Assembly (NCBI GenBank): GCA_022402565.1
Contig: JAKRSC010000022.1
Coordinates: 1-64,000 of the forward strand
Direction: 5' to 3'
Length of the DNA: 64,000 nucleotides
From: Hydrotalea sp.
GTDB lineage: Bacteria > Bacteroidota > Bacteroidia > Chitinophagales > Chitinophagaceae
In this document: positions 1 through 8,839 of the stretch, piece by piece
Layout of the letters: each line of letters starts with the position of its first letter
How positions within the stretch are numbered: position 1 is the stretch's first letter
The notes under the pieces: generated by a model
The model's database searches: none
What the model saw: the letters and a program-made list of their open reading frames with translations, nothing else
Told to the model about the DNA's origin: nothing
Translations under genes and position numbers: made by a program

Positions 1-8
1 AACCCCTA

Positions 9-54
9 ATCAAGTGCTACAACAAAAAATTGCACTTATTACTTGAACTTAGAT
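9..54. repeat. Hairpin repeat, copy 1 of 3
   Basis: A ~46 bp sequence found again at 2744-2788 and 39211-39256. It holds inverted arms AAGTGC (12-17) and GCACTT (32-37) around an A-rich loop, followed by a second partial arm ACTTGA. A 31 bp run is identical between copies 1 and 3. Copy 1 lies at the truncated 5' end of a TonB receptor gene, which suggests it is a recombination junction. Its nature (attC-like site, REP-like element or other) is not known to me. Confidence 0.75.
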
Positions 55-1452
55 AATATTCTAGCAGAGAATTTGAATAATAATAATGAGCGGCTTGATA
101 AGAAGATACTTTTCTCCAACAAGCTCAAGCAAAATAAGTCTTTACTAGTTTCAGCTAGATATATTAGCGATAGAAGTCCTCAGGTATATAATGTAAATCA
201 ATTTCTTTTCCAAGACATATTTACAGAACGGGCTAATAATATAAAACAATTTTCAAATAATAAAATGCAGTATGCTGGAATTGAAGCGCACTTTTTTGAA
301 AAAAAGAAAAATGGGGATTTACTAGAAATTAAAATTGGAAATCAACTACGAAATGACCAATTAATAACTCGATTTCAATTACTTAAGAATGATACAAGCT
401 TAGCATTCCCAATCAATTTTCAAAATAAATTGAATTATTCAGTGAATAATGCATTTGTATCATTAAGATATATTTTAAAACTAGGAAATTTTAAATTACG
501 AACTCAAACAGAAATGCACCATATTATAAATCATATTGTTGATGATGGAATAAAAAAAACACAAGCTCCGGTATTTTTCGTTCCTAAACTAGGTGTGGAC
601 TGGTCTGTTACTAAAAAAAATAAAATTACCTCTGACTATTCGTATAACACTACAAACCCTGGTGTATTAGATATATATTCGGGTTACATACAAACAAATT
701 TTCGAACATTTTCAAAAGGGATTAGTGACTTCAACCAGCTGAACTCCTCTAGCTTTTCATTAAACTACATTTATGGAAATTTGGGTGAAAAGTTTTTTGC
801 AAGTACTTCCTTGATATACATCAACAATAATGACTTTCTTAGCACGAATGCTATTGTATTGCCAGACTATACTCTTTCAGAAAAGATTATTATAAAAGAT
901 AGAAAATTCTTGAATATTTCTTCTAATGTAGATTATTATTTAAAACAAATAAAGTCAAATCTAAAATTTTCTGTAGCTCATAATAGTATAAACTTTAAAA
1001 ACATTGTGAATAATTCCGAACTTAGGGAAGTCCAGAACTTCATAACCGAGTATGGTTTTGAAATACGCTCTGGCTTTAAAGGTTTTTTAAATTATCATTT
1101 TGGCAGTAAGTGGAGCCAAAATAAAGTAAAATCGAACAGCGAAAAGTATTTTATTAATAGTATGAGTTTCGTTGACTTATCTCTTAAATTGAATAAAAAT
1201 GCGAACATACAATTACAGTGTGAGCGTTATTTCTTCGGTTCTGAAAGTAACAAAACTAATGCATACTATTTTCTAGATTTAGAAACAAGATACGTTGTTA
1301 AGAATAATAAAGTAAATCTTTTTCTTTCTGCAAACAATCTATTTAACACGCACTCGTTTACAAACTTTAGTATTAATGACATTAGTATTTCAAGAACAGA
1401 ATTCAGATTGCAACCTAGATATTTATTAATAAAAATTGAATACCGTTTTTAA
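43..1452 (+). pseudogene. TonB-dependent receptor, C-terminal barrel fragment
   Basis: The product (469 aa from a TTG) is only the late part of an outer-membrane beta-barrel. It is rich in alternating aromatic/hydrophobic strands and ends in IEYRF, the terminal aromatic signature of outer-membrane proteins. There is no signal peptide, carboxypeptidase-like domain or plug domain, all of which should precede it. An in-frame TAA lies at 7-9 and the frame opens inside the hairpin repeat, so the gene appears cut at that repeat rather than merely cut by the window edge. The family is typically 800-1000 aa. A CPBP protease gene follows after 15 bp, consistent with an old receptor operon. Probably non-functional; a separate short barrel protein is less likely because no export signal exists. 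Confidence 0.7.
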
Positions 1453-1467
1453 ATTGTAACAACACAA

Positions 1468-1977
1468 TTGGAAGTTTTAAAATCTAAAATTACCCATAGC
1501 CAATATAATACATATAAGCGATGGGATTTTCCTATGATCATCAATATCATTAAATATCTATCACTGAATCTTCTTTGCAATTTTTTAGTTGCATGCATCT
1601 TCTATTTCTTACACTCAAATTTTAGTTTAGCGTTTATCATTGATACAGAAAATAGGACATTTGAAAATATCAATTCGACACTGGTCTTCTTTCTGTTAGT
1701 TGTACTAATTATGCCAATAATTGAAACATTTATTTTAATTTATTTGCCTTACAAATTTTTTAAACGTATAGATTTTCCTAAAGGTTTTGCAATCTTCCAT
1801 ATTGGATTACTTTTTGCAATATTGCACACACACTCTGCTTATTATGTATGTGTTACCTTTTTCTCGGGGATAATTTATGGACTAGCCATATATCAAATTC
1901 CTACAAATAAATTTTGGTCAGTAACATGTATACATTGTTTAAAGAATGCTATCGCTCTTAGTTTGACATCGATTTAG
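1468..1977 (+). CDS. CPBP family intramembrane glutamic protease
   Basis: This 169 aa multi-pass membrane protein (about four hydrophobic segments) carries the short CPBP (Abi/Rce1) signature. A Glu lies in the first motif (PIIETFIL, a reduced form of the usual EExxxR), followed by FxxxH (FAILH, around residue 117) and HxxxN (HCLKN, near residue 156). Known members cleave membrane or peptide substrates and often sit beside bacteriocin or peptide-export genes. The TTG start at 1468 lacks a good ribosome site; ATG at 1534, directly before the first membrane segment, is a good alternative. It lies 15 bp behind the receptor fragment. The substrate is unknown. Confidence 0.65.
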   Translation: MEVLKSKITHSQYNTYKRWDFPMIINIIKYLSLNLLCNFLVACIFYFLHSNFSLAFIIDTENRTFENINSTLVFFLLVVLIMPIIETFILIYLPYKFFKRIDFPKGFAIFHIGLLFAILHTHSAYYVCVTFFSGIIYGLAIYQIPTNKFWSVTCIHCLKNAIALSLTSI

Positions 1978-2252
1978 AACTTAGATTAGATCAAATATTA
2001 ATACAACTATTTATATATCGTTCATCTAGTCTGTGCAATTACAATTGCTAATAAAGTGATAAATAAATTAAGTACGTTTTAATATGTTGATTTAACTAAC
2101 GCAAAAAGTAAGAAAACAAATAATCGCAGAGCTTACAAATGAGCTATCAAGTAATTCGTTAAACCCTATTAAAATACCGAAAAGAACACCTTAAATGATA
2201 GATTCATGAGGAATTCTTGAACAAAAAAATGACTTTAATGCAATAAAGATAG

Positions 2253-2516
2253 TTGAGATATAGGCCAAAAAAATACATAGAACAACTTCAAACAAGAGAC
2301 AGACTCATCAAGATAAAAGGAACGAAAACGCCAAAAGAATTGGCTCAAAAAATTGGTGCATCCAGAAGAACGACTATCGAGATTATTTCTGTTATGAAAC
2401 TATTGGGAGCATCTATATACTATGACAAACCCAGAAACTCTTATTGCTATATGGAACAAACCTCCTTTAACATTTCTTTTACTAAAGTGCAACAAAAATG
2501 TACTCTTTGTTTTTAA
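2253..2516 (+). CDS. Small winged-helix (HTH) DNA-binding protein
   Basis: An 87 aa basic protein with a predicted helix-turn-helix (PKELAQKIGASRRTTIEIIS, residues ~28-47) and a wing ending in LGASIYYDKPRNSYCY. This matches a small Bacteroidota HTH_11/DeoR-like family usually found beside peptide or receptor operons. The reading frame has a stop immediately upstream (2250-2252), so TTG at 2253 is the earliest possible start; the next Met is inside the domain, so this unusual start is likely right. It probably regulates a local gene. The cysteine-containing tail (QKCTLCF) is not part of the usual family ending and may have come from a downstream fusion. Confidence 0.55.
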   Translation: MRYRPKKYIEQLQTRDRLIKIKGTKTPKELAQKIGASRRTTIEIISVMKLLGASIYYDKPRNSYCYMEQTSFNISFTKVQQKCTLCF

Positions 2517-2615
2517 CTTTAATATCAGAATGGTTGACAATCCATTGGGTACATTGCACCACTGCCCTGTTACTAGTCAGTAGCACAGGTGCGTTACAAT
2601 TAAAATTTATATTAA

Positions 2616-2714
2616 ATGAAATCTTTTTCATCTAAGCATGAGTACCCGACAGGGTTTAGTACAGAATTTAGGTTTCAACAATTGAAACCGTTAGAAAAAA
2701 TATTAAATAACTGA
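2616..2714 (+). CDS. Possible 32-aa peptide
   Basis: A short ATG-to-TGA frame begins MKSFSSKHEYPTGFST and ends in KILNN. It lies between the winged-helix gene and the second hairpin repeat. There is no clear ribosome binding site and I recognise no family. It is listed because short precursor peptides are often found next to CPBP proteases and receptors, but it could be chance. Confidence 0.2.
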   Translation: MKSFSSKHEYPTGFSTEFRFQQLKPLEKILNN

Positions 2715-2743
2715 CCAGTCAGAAAATTTAATTACAAAACATG

Positions 2744-2788
2744 TAATCAGGTGCTACAAGAAAAAATTGCACTTTTTACTTGAACTTA
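2744..2788. repeat. Hairpin repeat, copy 2 of 3
   Basis: It matches copy 1 with a few changes (GGTGC for AGTGC, TTTTT for TTATT). It keeps the loop and the right arm with ACTTGAACTT. It ends 13 bp before the ATG of the exported protein at 2802, so it also forms that gene's immediate leader. Confidence 0.75.
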
Positions 2789-2801
2789 AAAATTTAAAAT
2801 A

Positions 2802-3191
2802 ATGAAAAACAAAATTTTTCTATTTGCTTTAATATTGATTAGTACATTTTCTATTGCAAGCAATCAATCAAACGTTCAATCAAGTAATCGAAACTTTAAG
2901 GGAGAAATTATAGTAAATGAAGTAGGTCAGTCGGAGCAAATCAAAACTAAATTAATATTTTACAGTTTGAGCGAGTTTAGGAGTTTTGATATAACCCAGC
3001 TAGATTCTAATTTAGAAAGTGATGCTGTTGAAATTGAAGTTAGTTGTACAATTACCAAAGGCAAATCAAGCGATACAATTAAACTGAAAGCAACTGGAAT
3101 TGCAAGTGATAAAATAAAAGAGAAAATAAGGAGTATGGTTGCCGAAGCAAGAGCTGGGGTGGTAACCTCACCCAAAAAGAGTAAGGTTTAA
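2802..3191 (+). CDS. Small exported protein of unknown function
   Basis: This 129 aa protein has an N-terminal signal peptide (MKNKIFLFALILISTFSIAS, cleavage near residue 20). A ~100 residue mature domain follows, rich in beta strand and polar residues, with a basic tail ending KKSKV. No family is recognised. The ATG at 2802 directly follows an A/T-rich stretch after hairpin repeat 2, which may supply the leader. It converges with dnaJ, and a shared hairpin terminator separates them. Export to the periplasm is inferred; function unknown. Confidence 0.6.
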   Translation: MKNKIFLFALILISTFSIASNQSNVQSSNRNFKGEIIVNEVGQSEQIKTKLIFYSLSEFRSFDITQLDSNLESDAVEIEVSCTITKGKSSDTIKLKATGIASDKIKEKIRSMVAEARAGVVTSPKKSKV

Positions 3192-3256
3192 AGTTAATGC
3201 AGAAGGTAGTTCAAAAAAATTGATACTTAGTTAGAGTTCTTTTTACTAAACAATAA

Positions 3257-3290
3257 AAAGAGGCATGTTTCAAACGAATCATGCCTCTTT
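3257..3290. terminator. Bidirectional intrinsic terminator
   Basis: A perfect 11 bp stem, AAAGAGGCATG with CATGCCTCTTT, and a 12 nt loop. A-rich on one side and T-rich on the other, so it can end transcripts from both the upstream small gene and the convergent dnaJ. Confidence 0.85.
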
Positions 3291-3308
3291 AAATAAATAT
3301 TATACTTC

Positions 3309-4463
3309 TTAATTAAAAGCCTCTTTTAGTCGTTCAAAGAAACTCTTATCGGATTTACCTGGACTAGGTTTGAAATTATTGCTATTAGCTAATTTTTCTA
3401 AAGCGGCTTTTTCATCACTGCTTACCTGTTGTGGCGTCCAAATGTTTACATGTATTAACTGATCACCTTTCTGATAGCCTTGAACTTCAGGAAAACCTTT
3501 TCCTTTTAATCGGAATATTTTTCCACTTTGTGTACCTGCTGGGATTTTAATTTTCGCCCGTCCATCAATAGTTGGAACTTCTACCTGAGTTCCAAATACG
3601 GCGTCTGGGAATGAAATGTGCAAATCGTAAGCAACGTTCAACCCATCTCTATGTAACTCTGGATGTTTTTCTTCTTCAATTATTATTAATAAATCACCAG
3701 CACGACCTCCTCGCTCACCTGCGTTACCTTTTCCGCTCATGCTTAACTGCATACCTTCTTGTACACCAGCTGGAATATCAATCGAAATGGTTTCCTCACC
3801 ATAAACCCTTCCCTCACCTTTACAACTTCCACACTTTGCAGTAATTGTTATACCCTCTCCATTACAGGTTGGACAGGTAGTAACAGTTTGCATTTGTCCA
3901 AGAAAAGTTTGTGTAACCTTTCTAACTTGTCCTGAACCATTACAAGTGCCACAAGTCTGCACACTGTTTTTATCTTTTGCTCCTGAACCAGAACAAGCAG
4001 TACAAACTACATGCTTTTTAACCTTTACGCTTTTATTTGTGCCCTTAGCAATCTCTTCAAAATTAAGTTTTAATTTTATTCTTAGGTTACTTCCTCTAGC
4101 TCCTTGCGGTCTTGAATTTCTACTCCTCGCTCCACCGCCACCACCGAAAAAGCTTCCAAACAAATCATCACCAAAAATATCACTGAAGCTGCTGAAAATA
4201 TCTTCTGCATTAGCACCTCCAAAGCCACCTGTACCTGGACCAAATGCCTGGTGGCCATATCGATCATACTTCGCTCTTTTATCTTGATCGCTTAATACTT
4301 CATAAGCTTCTGCTGCTTCTTTAAATTTCTCTTCAGCTTCTTTATCACCCGGATTTCTGTCTGGATGATATTGCATAGCTACTTTTCGATAAGCCTTTTT
4401 AATTTCATCTGCAGACGACGACTTACTAACCCCAAGAACCTCGTAATAATCTCTTTTGCTCAT
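3309..4463 (-). CDS. dnaJ: Chaperone DnaJ (Hsp40)
   Basis: A full-length (384 aa) type I Hsp40 that stimulates DnaK ATPase and delivers unfolded substrates in the cytoplasm. Domains in order: J domain (residues 1-70, HPD at 33-35); Gly/Phe-rich linker with GGFGG and FFGGGGG runs (~75-125); zinc-binding region with four CxxCxGxG motifs ([32 protein letters not shown], ~150-225); and C-terminal substrate-binding domains. It lies 22 bp behind grpE on the same strand, the usual co-transcribed pair; dnaK is not in the window. The start is supported by the canonical [11 protein letters not shown] beginning. Confidence 0.98.
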   Translation of the reverse strand: MSKRDYYEVLGVSKSSSADEIKKAYRKVAMQYHPDRNPGDKEAEEKFKEAAEAYEVLSDQDKRAKYDRYGHQAFGPGTGGFGGANAEDIFSSFSDIFGDDLFGSFFGGGGGARSRNSRPQGARGSNLRIKLKLNFEEIAKGTNKSVKVKKHVVCTACSGSGAKDKNSVQTCGTCNGSGQVRKVTQTFLGQMQTVTTCPTCNGEGITITAKCGSCKGEGRVYGEETISIDIPAGVQEGMQLSMSGKGNAGERGGRAGDLLIIIEEEKHPELHRDGLNVAYDLHISFPDAVFGTQVEVPTIDGRAKIKIPAGTQSGKIFRLKGKGFPEVQGYQKGDQLIHVNIWTPQQVSSDEKAALEKLANSNNFKPSPGKSDKSFFERLKEAFN

Positions 4464-4485
4464 ACATTTATTTTATAGCTGTTGT

Positions 4486-5052
4486 TTATTTTCCAACAAC
4501 CACTTTTGCAAATCGAATTAATTTATCGTTGAGGTAATAACCTTTTACTACTTCATCTATCACTTTACCTTTTAACTCTTCAGTAGGTGCCGGAATCTCA
4601 GTAATTGCTTCATGCAATTCCACATCAAACTCTTGTTGAATGCTTTCTAGTGGCTTCACACCCTTTGCAGCCAAGCTAGAACGCAACTTATGAAATACAA
4701 GTTGAATTCCTTCTTTAATTTGATCAACATCATTCGACTGTTGAATTTGCTTTTCCGCACGATCACAATCGTCTAAAACTTCTAACAAACTAATTACAAT
4801 TTCTTTTCCCGCCGTTTGCATGAGTTCAATTCTTTCTTTGGCCGTTCGTCTGCGGAAATTATCAAACTCAGCCATCAAACGTAAATACTTGTCTTTATGC
4901 TCTGCAACCTCAGCTTCTAACTTCTCAATCTGAGCTTCCGGTCCATTACTATTTTCAGTGGCTACTTGCTCGACAGTCTCGGCTTCTTGTACTTGTTGAT
5001 CAGCAGTTGCATGTGCCATTTCTTCATGGGTTTGTTCAAATTTCTCGTCCAT
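4486..5052 (-). CDS. grpE: Nucleotide exchange factor GrpE
   Basis: A 188 aa cofactor that releases ADP from DnaK. The acidic, Gln/Glu-rich N-terminus is followed by a long coiled coil (~residues 38-95, with LRLMAEFDNFRRRTAKE, a family hallmark) and a C-terminal beta domain (KGVKPLESIQQEFDVELHEAI, then the VIDEVVKGYYLNDKLIRFAKVVV region) in which the typical GY and R-A-V residues are kept. First gene of the grpE-dnaJ operon; a TAAATTTG -7 element lies about 30 bp upstream. Confidence 0.97.
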   Translation of the reverse strand: MDEKFEQTHEEMAHATADQQVQEAETVEQVATENSNGPEAQIEKLEAEVAEHKDKYLRLMAEFDNFRRRTAKERIELMQTAGKEIVISLLEVLDDCDRAEKQIQQSNDVDQIKEGIQLVFHKLRSSLAAKGVKPLESIQQEFDVELHEAITEIPAPTEELKGKVIDEVVKGYYLNDKLIRFAKVVVGK

Positions 5053-5082
5053 AGTTCAAGTTCTATTGTTTCACAAAAAGGT

Positions 5083-5090
5083 CAAATTTA
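5083..5090 (-). promoter_or_regulatory. Candidate -7 promoter element of grpE-dnaJ
   Basis: On the minus strand this reads TAAATTTG, a perfect Bacteroidota TAnnTTTG box, ending ~30 bp before the grpE start. The matching -33 element is weak (a T-rich TGTTTT about 20 nt further upstream). No HrcA/CIRCE inverted repeat was seen. Confidence 0.45.
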
Positions 5091-5119
5091 TTGCCAAATA
5101 CCCGAAAACAGCTTTTTTG

Positions 5120-6175
5120 TCAGTTTCTATGTGCAGATGCTGACTTTTTCTCTTGTAATAAAAGGATATAAACGGGAAAGTGATCACTATAGCCCCCTCG
5201 ATAATGAACCCCGTCCCAAGTTCTACGTGGATAGCCTTTGTATTTACCTTGATTTTCAATGATTTCTAAGGAGTTATGCACAAAACATCCGCCATAAAAC
5301 CAAGATTCTGGCTTTCTTTCTAAAAAACTGCTGGTAATCAAAATTTGATCAAAAAGTCCCCACCTATCCTGATGCGCAAGTGTACCCAAACCCTTCTTAA
5401 ACATAGCATGCCAAGGATTGTACAAATCGTCCTGCCTCAATTTTGTAGCATCCTCCTTCGCTCCTAATCCAACCACTATGCTTTTGCTAACAGGATCATC
5501 GTTAAAATCTCCCATAATTATAGCTTTAACTGGGCCTTGTTCTTGTAAGCTATTGAGATGTTGCTTCACAACCTGGGCTGCGGCCATTCGGCCAGATGCC
5601 GACCTTTTTTCACCTCCACGCCTACTCGGCCAGTGACATACATAAATGTGCACTCGCTCACCCATCAACATGCCCTCTACCCATAAAATATCCCTTGTAA
5701 TAAAGGAGTTTCGATCTGGAAGCATAACTGGCAATGATTTACTTTGAATAGGACGAAATAGTTTTGTCTGATACAGCAGTCCAACATCAATTCCTCTTCT
5801 GTCACGACTGTCGTAATGCACAATTCCTAGTTGCAAATGTTGTAATGCAGGTTGCTGCACCAAATCGACCAAGACCGATTCGTTTTCAATTTCTGCAACC
5901 CCAAGCAATGCTGGTCCAGGTATTTGATGGTATGAACCTAAACTTGCAATGACACTTGATAACTTATTCAGTTTATCGTAATAAATTTTACTGTTATACT
6001 TCCTTGCACCTAAAGGAGTAAACTCATCATCAAAATCTTTTGGATGTTTGATAGTATCATATAAATTCTCAAGATTATAAAACGCAACAACTAAACCGTG
6101 GTACTCTTTTTTCTCTTGAGCAAATAGATACACATATTGCACTACTGCAATTACAAATAGCATATAACGTTTCAT
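5120..6175 (-). CDS. Secreted endonuclease/exonuclease/phosphatase family protein
   Basis: A 351 aa protein with a signal peptide (residues 1-19, ending FAQ). Its EEP (DNase I-like) fold shows the motif series VAFYNLENLYDT (Asn and Glu for metal binding, ~30-41), AEIEN, GDFNDD (~220) and the terminal SDHFPV (catalytic Asp-His). Members cleave phosphodiester bonds in nucleic acids or lipids with Mg2+. It is divergently placed against a TonB receptor plus DUF5689 lipoprotein, a grouping frequent in Bacteroidota genomes, so extracellular or periplasmic nucleic-acid breakdown is a reasonable inference. The 3' end lies 67 bp from grpE. Confidence 0.88.
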   Translation of the reverse strand: MKRYMLFVIAVVQYVYLFAQEKKEYHGLVVAFYNLENLYDTIKHPKDFDDEFTPLGARKYNSKIYYDKLNKLSSVIASLGSYHQIPGPALLGVAEIENESVLVDLVQQPALQHLQLGIVHYDSRDRRGIDVGLLYQTKLFRPIQSKSLPVMLPDRNSFITRDILWVEGMLMGERVHIYVCHWPSRRGGEKRSASGRMAAAQVVKQHLNSLQEQGPVKAIIMGDFNDDPVSKSIVVGLGAKEDATKLRQDDLYNPWHAMFKKGLGTLAHQDRWGLFDQILITSSFLERKPESWFYGGCFVHNSLEIIENQGKYKGYPRRTWDGVHYRGGYSDHFPVYILLLQEKKSASAHRN

Positions 6176-6253
6176 GAAATAAAATTAAAACTGTTTTTGA
6201 AAATTCAAAACTTCCTTATCTTTATTTCGGATAAAATCCGTTAAATAAAAGTT

Positions 6254-8827
6254 ATGCGATATCTAATTCTCTCATCAGTAGCATTGTTGTGCTATGTAGT
6301 CATCTTTGCACAAGATACTACTCATTGGAAACCTCGGAAAAGCCTCAAACAAATTGACTCGTTACATTGGTATGGCTGGCAAGAAATGTCGATTGATCAT
6401 TTACCTACTGTATCTATAGATGGCAATCATGTTGGAGAAGGCTACACTTTACAAATTGGCGGCAACTTGAATGCTTCTAGAGATCCATTTCATGGTACTG
6501 CTCTTATGGCTTTGCAGGCTGGTAAATTTAAATTACGAGGCTATGAGGGACATTTATTCAACGGTCACTTACAAGGTGTTCGTATAAACCAACTTCATAA
6601 TGGATTAATTCCTTGGTCTCACTGGAGTGGACTAAATGAAATGTTTAGAAATCGGCAAGGACAAAAGGGATTAAGTCCAAATGATTTTGGTTGGGGGAAT
6701 TGGGGTGGAACAACATATTTTGATCTGCGAAGCGCCTATAACCAAGCAAAAACAAGTTTGATATGGGGAGTTGGGAATAGATTTTATAGAAACAGGTGGA
6801 GTTTGAATCACCATAGCGGTATCAATAAACATGGTTGGGCTTATAGTCTTTCAGTTTCAGGAAGAACAGGCGAACATGTTCCAGCAGAAGGGGTCCATAC
6901 AAAGATGTTGGGATACTTCGTTTCATTGGAGAAAAAAGATATCAAGAACAGCTATGCTATTACCCTATTTAATACAGAAAGTGAGCAGGGAAAACAAGCT
7001 CCATCGGTAAAAGAAGCATTTGTCCTTACCCAATCTATGCTTTATAATCCAGCCTGGGGATGGGATGAAGGGAAAATTCGAAATGCACAAGTTATTCATC
7101 AAAGCCATCCAACACTTTTACTTAATTACGAAAGAAAACCCCATAGCAATCTAAGATGGATGACTACTGTTCTTCTATCTCATGGAGAACGTTCAGTATC
7201 GGGAATTGATTGGTATAACACCCTTGATCCAAGGCCCGACTACTATCGTTATCTCCCCTCATTTAATACTCAAGAAAATATTCGTGCGCAAAAAGAATTG
7301 ATGTGGAGAAACGACCCATCAAAGCGACAAATAAATTGGACAAGGTTTAGAGAAATAAATGCATTCAGCAGAAGTACTATTGAGAATGTTTGGAATGCAC
7401 CAAATGGAACTATAACTGGAAGAAGAAGCAGATACATGGTTGATGAAAAAGTACATGAGATACAAAGAGCAATTCTTGGTACTTGGATTCAATCAAAATG
7501 GAAAAGCTGGGATATTTATGGCGGCGGACAAATACAATTTCAGCATAATAACTACTTCCGAAGAGTGAAAGACTTGCTAGGGAGTGAATTTCATATTGAT
7601 ATCAATCGATTTGCAGAAAGATTGCATAGAGGTGAAATGATGATGGCTCAAAACGATATTACTCGTCCAAATAGAATTGTAAGAGAAGGAGAAAAATGGG
7701 GATATGATTATTCACTTCCTATGGCTCAACAGTTTTTATGGCTACAAGGAATTTATCAAAGCAGATCGTTGGACTACTTTATTGCTGGGGAATTAACAAA
7801 TACGAGTTTCAAAAGAATTGGTCATGTTCAGAACGGAATTTTTCCAGAACATAGTTTGGGTTCTGATAAGGGTTATTCATTTCTCACCTTCCAATCTAAA
7901 GCCGGACTTACATACAAAATAACGGGCAGACAAAACATTCGATTACAAATTGGTAAAAGTACCCATGCACCCTTTGCTGACCAAGTGTATGTATCGCCTA
8001 GAACCAGAAATATTACGCAAGAAAATATCGAACCCTGGAGCATAGAAGGAGGAGAATTAGGGTACAGTTATGTTGGAGAAAACTGGAAGTTGAAATTGAA
8101 TGGCTACTATAACCTCATCAGTAATGGAATGAAAGTTTCTACTTTCTATCATGAATACTATGACCACTTTGTAAACTATGCAATTAGAAATATCAACACT
8201 ATTCACAGAGGAATTGAATTTGCTTGGGAATGGCAAGTTGTTCCGGAAATCACATCAACACTTGCTGCAGTTTATGGAGATCATTTTTATAGAACCAATC
8301 AGTTAGCAGATGTAACCGTTGACAATCAAGGAATCAGCCCATCTAAAACCGAAGAAATATTTGCTAAAAATTTTTCGGTTTCGGGTAGCCCACAGGAAGC
8401 ATATACTTGGATTATAAACTATAGAAATGAAAATTACTTTCAAGCAGGATTTTCCATTGCTGCTTTTAGAAGGCATTATTTAGGCATCAATCCAATTAGG
8501 CGAACTTTTGATGCGCTTGAATTCATTGATAGAGGCAGTCAAGCATTTAGAGAAATTTTCAACCAAAAAGTTTGGCCAACACAAATACATGCAGATATAC
8601 AATTTTCAAAGAGTTGGCGGGTTAAAACACCTTGGTCAATTAAACCTTATACCAACATAACAGTACAAGGAAGCATTCAAAACTTATTGGATAATAGAAA
8701 TATTTTACAAAGCGGGTATGAGCAAATGCGCTTCGATTTAAGCGAAAGAAATCCTCATGCATTTCCACATAGATTTCTATTTGTACCCGGACGAACTTTT
8801 CAATTACAATTTCAAATTCAAATTTAA
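6254..8827 (+). CDS. TonB-dependent receptor-like outer membrane protein
   Basis: An 857 aa outer membrane protein with a cleavable signal peptide (MRYLILSS..., ending FAQ at ~20). A plug-like region with Gly-rich loops follows, then a long barrel ending FQLQFQIQI. It has no N-terminal carboxypeptidase-like domain, and the plug is divergent: the usual RG..N..V.LNG core is not obvious. It is followed after 12 bp by a DUF5689 lipoprotein and is divergent from a secreted nuclease, so it likely imports a product of that nuclease such as nucleotides or oligonucleotides (inference). A weak TATCTTTA element lies upstream. Confidence 0.8.
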   Translation: MRYLILSSVALLCYVVIFAQDTTHWKPRKSLKQIDSLHWYGWQEMSIDHLPTVSIDGNHVGEGYTLQIGGNLNASRDPFHGTALMALQAGKFKLRGYEGHLFNGHLQGVRINQLHNGLIPWSHWSGLNEMFRNRQGQKGLSPNDFGWGNWGGTTYFDLRSAYNQAKTSLIWGVGNRFYRNRWSLNHHSGINKHGWAYSLSVSGRTGEHVPAEGVHTKMLGYFVSLEKKDIKNSYAITLFNTESEQGKQAPSVKEAFVLTQSMLYNPAWGWDEGKIRNAQVIHQSHPTLLLNYERKPHSNLRWMTTVLLSHGERSVSGIDWYNTLDPRPDYYRYLPSFNTQENIRAQKELMWRNDPSKRQINWTRFREINAFSRSTIENVWNAPNGTITGRRSRYMVDEKVHEIQRAILGTWIQSKWKSWDIYGGGQIQFQHNNYFRRVKDLLGSEFHIDINRFAERLHRGEMMMAQNDITRPNRIVREGEKWGYDYSLPMAQQFLWLQGIYQSRSLDYFIAGELTNTSFKRIGHVQNGIFPEHSLGSDKGYSFLTFQSKAGLTYKITGRQNIRLQIGKSTHAPFADQVYVSPRTRNITQENIEPWSIEGGELGYSYVGENWKLKLNGYYNLISNGMKVSTFYHEYYDHFVNYAIRNINTIHRGIEFAWEWQVVPEITSTLAAVYGDHFYRTNQLADVTVDNQGISPSKTEEIFAKNFSVSGSPQEAYTWIINYRNENYFQAGFSIAAFRRHYLGINPIRRTFDALEFIDRGSQAFREIFNQKVWPTQIHADIQFSKSWRVKTPWSIKPYTNITVQGSIQNLLDNRNILQSGYEQMRFDLSERNPHAFPHRFLFVPGRTFQLQFQIQI

Positions 8828-8839
8828 AAATCACCCATT

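Noticed and set aside
3946..4287. 113 aa plus-strand frame
   Set aside because: Antisense shadow of dnaJ's repetitive Gly/Cys-rich part.
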